Below, in pieces: positions 58,399-64,000 of a DNA stretch of 64,000 bases. Made by a program: the position numbers and the translations under genes. The stretch lies in assembly GCF_001422985.1 (NCBI RefSeq), contig NZ_LMNL01000034.1, positions 667,513 through 731,512 of the forward strand, in the 5' to 3' direction. Origin of the DNA: Methylobacterium sp. Leaf117 (lineage in GTDB: Bacteria; Pseudomonadota; Alphaproteobacteria; Rhizobiales; Beijerinckiaceae). The stretch's first letter is position 1; every line of letters begins with the position of its first letter. The notes below the pieces were generated by a model. That model did no database searches. It was not told the origin of the DNA and worked only from the letters and a program-made list of their open reading frames with translations.

Positions 58399-60180
58399 TC
58401 AGTAGCCGTCGGCCAGGGTGCCGCGCTGGCGTGGATCGGCGGCGCCGGCGAGGAGGCCGTCGGCGGCCTGGATCGAATTGGCCGAGCCGGAGGTGGCCCC
58501 GACCTTGATCCGGTGTCCGCGCGCCCGCAGGAGCGCCAGGGTGTCGGGCGACAGGCCCTCCTCGGCCATCAGCACGTCCGGCTGCCACTGGTGGTGGATG
58601 CGCGGGGCGGCGACCGCCTCGGCGAGGTTCATGCGGAAGTCGAGGACGTTGACGATGACCTGCAGCACCGTCGAGATGATGCGGCTGCCGCCGGGACTGC
58701 CGGTCACCAGCACGAGGCGGCCGTCCCGGAACACGAAGGCGGGGGTCATGGAGGAGAGCGGCCGGGCGCCGGGCGCCACCGCGTTGGCGACGCTGCCGAC
58801 GAGGCCGTAGGCGTTGCGGGCGCCGGGCTTGGCTGAAAAGTCGTCCATCTCGTTGTTCAGGAGCACGCCGGTGCCCTCGGCCACCAGGCCGATCCCGTAG
58901 GAGAAGTTCAGCGTGGTGGTGTTCGAAACCGCGTTGCCGGCTCCGTCCACCACCGAGAAATGGGTGGTCTGGTCGGATTCGTAGGGCAGGGGATCGCCGG
59001 CCTTCACCGCGTCGGCGGGCCGGGCCCGGGCCGGGTCAATGCCGGCCCGCAGGCCCGCCGCATAGGGCTTGGCGATCAGCCCCTCCACCGGGACCTGGGT
59101 GCGGGCCGGATCGCCGAGCCAGGTGGCGCGGTCGGCATAGGCCGGCTTCATCGCCTCGGCCAGGACGTGGAGGGCGTCGGCGCTGCCCGCGCCCATGCGG
59201 GCGAGGTCGAAGCCCTCCAGCACGTTGAGGATTTCGATCAGGTGTATGCCGCCCGAGCTCGGCGGCGGCATCGACGCGATGGCGTAGCCCCGGTAGGTGC
59301 CGCGCACCGGCTCCCGGAGGACGGGGCGATAGGCGGCGAGGTCCTCGGCCGTCATCACGCCGCCGGCCGCCTGCACGGAGGCGGCGATGCGGGCGGCGAT
59401 GGGGCCGGTGTGGAACGCGTCCGGGCCGGAAGCCGCGATGGCCGCGAGGGTGTCGGCGAGATCGGTCTGGACCAGACGGTCGCCGCGCTGGAGGGGTTTG
59501 TCGCCGGCAAAGAAGATTTTTCGCGAGGACGGCCAGCGGCCGAGCAGCCCGGCGGCGCGGGGCAGCGAATCGGCGAGACCCGACTCCACCGGAATGCCCT
59601 CGCGGGCGAGTTTCTCCGCCGGGGCGATCAGCGCGGCCAGGGTGAAGCGGCCCGAACCGTAGAGACGATGCGCCTCAGCCAAGCCCCGCACGGTGCCGGG
59701 CACGCCCACCGCCTTGCCGGTGCGGGTGGAGGCGGCGCGGTCGGGCTCGCCCCCGGCATCGAGGAACATGTCCGAGCGGGCCGCGGCCGGAGCGGTCTCG
59801 CGATAATCGAGGGCGATGGTCTCGTCGCCCTCCGCCCGGTGAATCATCATGAAGCCGCCGCCGCCGAGATTGCCGGCGCGCGGCAGGGTGACGGCGAGGG
59901 CGAAGCCCACCGCCACGGCGGCGTCGACGGCATTGCCGCCGGCCTTCAGGATCTCGACGCCGACGCGGGTGGCCCGCGCCTCCTGCGACGCGACCATGCC
60001 GTGGGCGCCCAGCACCGGCAACAGGCGGGCGTCGTCGGACTGGATCGGCGGCGGCTCGGGTGCGGCCTGCGCGGCGCCGGACTCCCCAACGGTCCCCTGC
60101 GCCAAACCCTGTTGCACCGCGCCAGGCCCCGAAGCGGCGAGGACCAGGGCGAGGCCGAGGCGCGAAGGGGTGAGCCGCAT
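58399..60180 (-). CDS. ggt: Gamma-glutamyltransferase
   Basis: The 593-residue periplasmic enzyme cleaves or transfers gamma-glutamyl groups from glutathione. The signal peptide is LGLALVLAASGPGAVQQGLA. It is an autocatalytically processed proenzyme with the mature small-subunit Thr at about residue 405 (TTHFSVVD) and the oxyanion region near PLSSMTPAF. ATG 60180 is chosen; a TTG at 60189 would overlap the upstream gene. It is directly downstream of a small membrane protein. Confidence 0.93.
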   Translation of the reverse strand: MRLTPSRLGLALVLAASGPGAVQQGLAQGTVGESGAAQAAPEPPPIQSDDARLLPVLGAHGMVASQEARATRVGVEILKAGGNAVDAAVAVGFALAVTLPRAGNLGGGGFMMIHRAEGDETIALDYRETAPAAARSDMFLDAGGEPDRAASTRTGKAVGVPGTVRGLAEAHRLYGSGRFTLAALIAPAEKLAREGIPVESGLADSLPRAAGLLGRWPSSRKIFFAGDKPLQRGDRLVQTDLADTLAAIAASGPDAFHTGPIAARIAASVQAAGGVMTAEDLAAYRPVLREPVRGTYRGYAIASMPPPSSGGIHLIEILNVLEGFDLARMGAGSADALHVLAEAMKPAYADRATWLGDPARTQVPVEGLIAKPYAAGLRAGIDPARARPADAVKAGDPLPYESDQTTHFSVVDGAGNAVSNTTTLNFSYGIGLVAEGTGVLLNNEMDDFSAKPGARNAYGLVGSVANAVAPGARPLSSMTPAFVFRDGRLVLVTGSPGGSRIISTVLQVIVNVLDFRMNLAEAVAAPRIHHQWQPDVLMAEEGLSPDTLALLRARGHRIKVGATSGSANSIQAADGLLAGAADPRQRGTLADGY

Positions 60181-60181
60181 G

Positions 60182-60712
60182 TCAGGCAAGTCCGTTGTCG
60201 CGGTCGGAAGGGGCGCCGGAAAGGACGCCGGAAGGGACGCCGGAATGCCGGCCGGCGATCAGCCAGTACACGAGGCCGGAGGCGGCGCCGGTGAGGAACA
60301 GCACGGCGGTGATGCGGCCCTCCAGGGCCAGCGCCTCGGAGCCCGTCCCCGGCCGCGACAGGCCGCGGGCCAGCCAGGGCAGGCAGGCGGTGAGGAGGCC
60401 GGTGCCGGCGCCGTACCAGGTGGCGGCGCGCCAGTGGAGGACGGTGCCGAGGATCGCCACCAGCACGGGCGGCACCACGAGGAGCACGAACAGCGCGCGG
60501 GCGATGGCGGCCAACGCGAACAGCAGGGTCTCGGGGCCGATGCCCGAGGCGAGGTCGGTCAGGCCCGCGAAGAGGCCGACGAGGCCGAGGCGCGACAGGG
60601 CCGCGCTGGTCTCCGGGTCGAGCATCGCTCCGAGGGCCAGGATGGCGGCCCCGCACGGGATCGCCAGCACCAGCGCCAAAGCGGCGACGAAGAGCTGCCC
60701 GAGGAGACGCAC
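60182..60712 (-). CDS. Small membrane protein of unknown function
   Basis: The 176-residue protein has four or five hydrophobic segments (for example LFVAALALVLAIPCGAAILAL from residue 7). The C-terminus includes GVPSGVLSGAPSD, coded by 12-base GACGCCGGAAGG-type repeats at about 60210-60245. It lies three bases after rlmN and next to ggt, so the three genes are probably co-transcribed. I recognise no family. Confidence 0.65.
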   Translation of the reverse strand: MRLLGQLFVAALALVLAIPCGAAILALGAMLDPETSAALSRLGLVGLFAGLTDLASGIGPETLLFALAAIARALFVLLVVPPVLVAILGTVLHWRAATWYGAGTGLLTACLPWLARGLSRPGTGSEALALEGRITAVLFLTGAASGLVYWLIAGRHSGVPSGVLSGAPSDRDNGLA

Positions 60713-60715
60713 CCG

Positions 60716-62005
60716 TCAGTCGTCGTCGCCGTCGTCGGCTCCCGCATAGACGCCCTCGGCGCCGATGCCATCCTCCAGCATCATGCGGGCGCGGGCCCGC
60801 AGCTTCTCGGTCTCGCTCTTGAGCTGCCCGCAGGCGGCGAGGATGTCCCGGCCGCGCGGCGTGCGGACCGGCGACGCGTAGCCGGCTTCGTAGACGATCT
60901 CGGAGAAGCGCTCGATGCGCTCCCAGTCCGAGCATTCGTAGATGCTGCCCGGCCAGGGATTGAACGGAATCAGGTTGATCTTGGCCGGGATGCCCTTGAG
61001 CAGGCGCACCAGCTCGCGCGCATCCGCGTCGGTGTCGTTGATGCCCTTCAGCATCACGTATTCGAAGGTGATGCGGCGGGCGTTGTTCAGGCCCGGATAC
61101 GACCGGCAGGCGGCCAGCAGCTCGGCCAGGGGATATTTCCGGTTCAGCGGCACCAGGGTGTCGCGCAGGTCGTCGCGCACCGCGTGGAGCGAGATCGCCA
61201 GCATGGCATGGGCCTCGTCGCCGAGGCGCTGCATCTGCGGCACGACGCCGGAGGTCGAAACGGTGATGCGCCGGCGCGAGAGCCCGAGGCCCTCCTGGTC
61301 GGCCATGACGCCGACGGCATCGACGACGTTGTCGAGATTGTACAGGGGCTCGCCCATGCCCATGAAGACGATGTTGGTGACCTTGCGCCGGGTCTCGTCC
61401 TCGCCGGGGGCGGTGGGGTTCTGCCCGGCCCAGTCGTTGAGATGGTCGCGGGCCACGACGAGTTGCGCCGTGATCTCGGCCGCCGTCAGGTTGCGCACGA
61501 GGCGCTGGGTGCCGGTGTGGCAGAACGAGCAGGTGAGCGTGCAGCCGACCTGGCTCGAGACGCAGAGGGTGCCGCGCCCGCGCCCCGGGATGTAGACGCA
61601 CTCGATCTCGGCGCCGCGATTGTGGTCGTGCTTGCCGGTGGGCGCCATCCGCATCAGCCACTTGCGGGTGCCGTCGCGCGACACCTGCTCGGTGATCACC
61701 TCCGGCCGGTCGAGGGTGTAGGCCTCGGCGAGCTGAGCCTTCAGGCCCTTGCCGACATTGGTCATGTCGTCGAAGGCCTTGGCGCCGCGCACGTTGAGCC
61801 AGTGCCAGATCTGGCCCGAGCGCATGCGCTGCTCGCGTTCGGAGACGCCGATGGCCCCGAGCCGGGCCTTCAGCTGCTCGCGGGTGAGCCCCACGAGGGA
61901 AGCCCGCCCGAGCGGGGCCGCCTGCGGCTCGAACTCGGGCAGCTTCTCGATTGCGGAAACGGCGCTCGCGTCGCGCCGGGCGGTGTCGAACGACGCCGTC
62001 GCCAT
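60716..62005 (-). CDS. rlmN: 23S rRNA/tRNA (adenine-C2)-methyltransferase RlmN
   Basis: The 429-residue radical SAM enzyme has the CX3CX2C cluster in [13 protein letters not shown] (about residues 155-167), the [10 protein letters not shown] motif and a C-terminal Cys involved in catalysis. It methylates A2503 of 23S rRNA and A37 of some tRNAs. An N-terminal accessory domain is present. It is followed by the small membrane protein gene. Confidence 0.96.
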   Translation of the reverse strand: MATASFDTARRDASAVSAIEKLPEFEPQAAPLGRASLVGLTREQLKARLGAIGVSEREQRMRSGQIWHWLNVRGAKAFDDMTNVGKGLKAQLAEAYTLDRPEVITEQVSRDGTRKWLMRMAPTGKHDHNRGAEIECVYIPGRGRGTLCVSSQVGCTLTCSFCHTGTQRLVRNLTAAEITAQLVVARDHLNDWAGQNPTAPGEDETRRKVTNIVFMGMGEPLYNLDNVVDAVGVMADQEGLGLSRRRITVSTSGVVPQMQRLGDEAHAMLAISLHAVRDDLRDTLVPLNRKYPLAELLAACRSYPGLNNARRITFEYVMLKGINDTDADARELVRLLKGIPAKINLIPFNPWPGSIYECSDWERIERFSEIVYEAGYASPVRTPRGRDILAACGQLKSETEKLRARARMMLEDGIGAEGVYAGADDGDDD

Positions 62006-62152
62006 GATGGACTGAACCTTCGGACTTGGAATGGGTCCGATATAGGCGATTCAGGGCCGAAACGCGAATGCGGGTGAGGTCTGTGCCGGGATCATAACCG
62101 GCGACCCCGCCTCCGTGCCCCATCAACCGACGTCTATGAACCGGCAAACAAT

Positions 62153-62563
62153 CTATTGCGCCGGCTTGGTTTCCGGTGCCGCTGCCGGAGGCGCTTCGGC
62201 CGAGGCCGGCAGCAGAACGTTCTTGGTGATGGTGCCCTCGGGGCCGTACTCGCCGGCCACGGCGAGGCAGGCTTTCTCGCGGTTGAGCTGCATCTGGTTC
62301 GACATCAATGCGAAGATGGTCTGGACCCGTCCGCCGAAGGGTCCGCGCGGACCGACATCGGCCGCGCGTACGTTCTGCTTCTCCAGCAGCGCATCGAACT
62401 CCTCGGTGCCGATGCGATAGCCGCAGACGTTGGACGCGGCGAAGATGTAGGCGGCGAATTCCAGCGCCCGCGGCGACGGCGCGTTGCGGATCTGGGCCTG
62501 GGCGGAGGCCGGCAGCAAGAGGTACGCGGCGAGGCCGGCGGCCGACAGGGAACGGACGAACAT
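62153..62563 (-). CDS. Exported hypothetical protein
   Basis: The 136-residue protein has a signal peptide (MFVRSLSAAGLAAYLLLPAS..., cleavage about residue 24), two Cys (SNVCGYR, EKACLAV) and an Ala/Pro/Glu-rich C-terminus. The family is not recognised; it is presumably periplasmic. It lies upstream of rlmN on the same strand, with a 147-base gap. Confidence 0.65.
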   Translation of the reverse strand: MFVRSLSAAGLAAYLLLPASAQAQIRNAPSPRALEFAAYIFAASNVCGYRIGTEEFDALLEKQNVRAADVGPRGPFGGRVQTIFALMSNQMQLNREKACLAVAGEYGPEGTITKNVLLPASAEAPPAAAPETKPAQ

Positions 62564-62651
62564 GGGCGGGTTTCCTCGATCGCGGATTCTTAAGCTCCGC
62601 TTAGAGGCGTGAGATAGATCGCGCCGGCCCGTCGTCAAACCGCACGGCGGT

Positions 62652-63365
62652 TCAGGGGAGCCGCCAGTCGATCGGCGCGAGGCCGCGCGCCTCGAGCCAG
62701 GCATTGGCGGCGTCGAAGGGCCGGGACCCCGGAAAATCCCGCGCCCGGTTGAGCGGGGAGGGATGGCCCGACGCGATGACGCCGTGGCGCTCCCCGTCGA
62801 TCAGCGCGGCCCGGGCGCGGGCCTGTGCGCCCCAGAGCAGGAACACGGCGGGCTGCGGGCGGGCGGAGATCGCCGCCACCGCCTGATCGGTGAGGGCGGA
62901 CCAGCCGTAGCGCAGGTGGGCGCCGGCCTTGCCGGCCTCCACCGTCAGCGCGGCGTTGAGGAGGAGCACGCCTTGCCGGGCCCAGGGCGTCAGGTCTCCG
63001 CTCCGGGACCGGCTCGACTCCGTGGACGGTCCGGTGCCCGGCGGCAATTCGGCCAGGATCACCTTGAGCGAGGCGGGCAGCCGGCGGGGACCCACATACG
63101 AGAAGGCGAGGCCGTTGGCGTCGCCGGGGGTCGGATAGGGGTCCTGGCCCAGGATGACCGCCTTGACCCGATCCAGGGGCGTCAGCGCGAGGGCGTTGAA
63201 GATGGCGGCCGGGGCCGGCAGCACGGTGGCGCCCGCCTTGATGCGGGCATCGACCCGGGCGGAGACCGCCTCGGCGGAGCCGTCCGCGAAGAACGGCAGG
63301 GCGAGCCAGGGCGAACCGGAGCTTCGGAACCGGGCGAGGGCGTCGGCGACGGGGGTGTCGGGCAT
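62652..63365 (-). CDS. ung: Uracil-DNA glycosylase, family 1
   Basis: The 237-residue base-excision enzyme removes uracil from DNA. The water-activating motif is GQDPYPTPGDANGLAFS (Asp75) where most family members have GQDPYH; the second motif HPSPLNRAR (His201) is conserved, as is LLLNAALTV. The ATG (63365-63363) shares its outer base with the stop of the 5'-nucleotidase gene (TGATG overlap), so they are translationally coupled. Confidence 0.88.
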   Translation of the reverse strand: MPDTPVADALARFRSSGSPWLALPFFADGSAEAVSARVDARIKAGATVLPAPAAIFNALALTPLDRVKAVILGQDPYPTPGDANGLAFSYVGPRRLPASLKVILAELPPGTGPSTESSRSRSGDLTPWARQGVLLLNAALTVEAGKAGAHLRYGWSALTDQAVAAISARPQPAVFLLWGAQARARAALIDGERHGVIASGHPSPLNRARDFPGSRPFDAANAWLEARGLAPIDWRLP

Positions 63366-64000
63366 CAGCGGACCAGGATGCGCCCCTCGGTCGGGGCGGG
63401 GAGCGGGGCGTTGGCCCGGATATAGGCCATGACCTCGTTGGCCACGAGCTTGCCGTCGGTCCGCCCGATCAGGGTGCGGCCGCGCGCCAGTTCGCCGTAG
63501 CCGTTGCCGCCGTCGTACAGGAAGTTGTTCGACGCGACCGTGTAGGTCGCCTCCGGCGCCAGGGTCCGTCCGTCCACGGTCAGGTCGACGATCCGCCTCC
63601 CCGCCGGCGCGGCGGGATCGAGGGTGACCACGAGGCCGGAGACCTGCGGGAAACGGCCCGCGGGGCGGCCCCAGTCGGACAGCGCGCCTTCGAGGAGGCG
63701 ATGGATCTGGGCACCGCTGAGGTCCACGAGCACGACGGTGTTGCCGAAGGGCAGTTCGGTGAGGATGTCGCGGCGGGTCAGCGTCGCCCCCGCCGGATAG
63801 ACCCGGTTGCCCCGGATGCCGCCGCCATTGGTGATGGCGATCGCGGCACCGGTGGAGGCCCGCATCGCGTCGGCCACGAGGCTGCCGAAGCTCGCCTCAT
63901 GCGCCCGCACCGTGGCGATGCGGCTGTCGAGGGGACCGCGAATCTCGCCCACCGGGACGTCGAGTTCCCGCGACAGGGCAGCTTCGAGGCGGCGCACCAC
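63365..64000 (-). CDS. 5'-nucleotidase, C-terminal domain, partial
   Basis: The gene continues beyond the window end; the visible 211 residues are the C-terminal domain of a 5'-nucleotidase/UshA-type protein with TNGGGIRGN (about residue 57 of the visible part), ILTELPFGNTVVLVDLSG and YDGGNGYGEL, which bind nucleotide. The N-terminal metallophosphatase half is outside. It is normally periplasmic. Its stop is coupled to ung. Confidence 0.88.
   Translation of the reverse strand: MVRRLEAALSRELDVPVGEIRGPLDSRIATVRAHEASFGSLVADAMRASTGAAIAITNGGGIRGNRVYPAGATLTRRDILTELPFGNTVVLVDLSGAQIHRLLEGALSDWGRPAGRFPQVSGLVVTLDPAAPAGRRIVDLTVDGRTLAPEATYTVASNNFLYDGGNGYGELARGRTLIGRTDGKLVANEVMAYIRANAPLPAPTEGRILVR

Overview
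The window is very GC-rich (about 70% by eye) chromosomal DNA from an alphaproteobacterium of the Hyphomicrobiales, most like Methylobacterium or Methylorubrum. The evidence is the rho-mnmE-mnmG-rsmG-parA-parB block, a CenR-type response regulator, a TimA/Tim44-like protein, DUF2125 beside tyrA, SecB, OhrR/Ohr and DUF6894 proteins, which are common in that group. No methylotrophy gene is present, so the genus is an inference. A perfect ParB site (27112-27127) inside rsmG next to parAB places the centre of the window near the replication origin.

Layout. 1-1670: the 3' end of an RTX adhesin or protease-like gene, then a decayed region where a Crp/Fnr N-terminus runs out of frame into a DUF6894 remnant, then an intact DUF6894 gene. 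1772-5447: cenR divergent from an L,D-transpeptidase, and a sugar-nucleotide-type epimerase divergent from a LysR regulator. 5564-14022: a minus-strand central-carbon cluster aceE-aceF-lpdA-maeB. 14455-16732: a glutamate/aspartate ABC transporter (two permeases and an ATPase) without its binding protein. 17205-19090: an MFS/MarR divergent pair. 19299-24681: yggS, then leuS, lptE and holA. 24719-31978: the minus-strand parB, parA, rsmG, mnmG, mnmE, rho block. 32218-36002: envelope and export genes (Smr protein, mltA, timA; secB divergent). 36505-41837: an MFS gene, DUF3429, hisS, ohr/ohrR and a cytochrome c. 42135-51027: glcD, rlmJ, an RNase T2 coupled to a small exported protein, an extensin-like lipoprotein, an amidase, a BioC-like methyltransferase and metW-metX. 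51305-55620: an aromatic amino-acid set (chorismate mutase, hisC, tyrA) interrupted by an Ldh-family oxidoreductase gene that has a tandem-repeat array on each side. 55648-64000: DUF2125, an orphan gene, plsC, ggt, rlmN, ung and the C-terminal part of a 5'-nucleotidase.

Most genes are housekeeping. I found no complete mobile element, CRISPR array, prophage, defence island, tRNA or rRNA. The most unusual signal is a recurring class of short, unrelated direct-repeat arrays (16-40 bp, three to five copies, head to tail) at gene boundaries: 671-727, 17121-17200, 20101-20220, 36311-36361, 52167-52250 and 53335-53413. Matching in-frame micro-repeats occur in dispensable termini or linkers of at least eight proteins. 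A 22-bp near-perfect hairpin sits exactly at one frameshift of the decayed DUF6894 remnant. Together these suggest frequent local copying events rather than one mobile repeat family.
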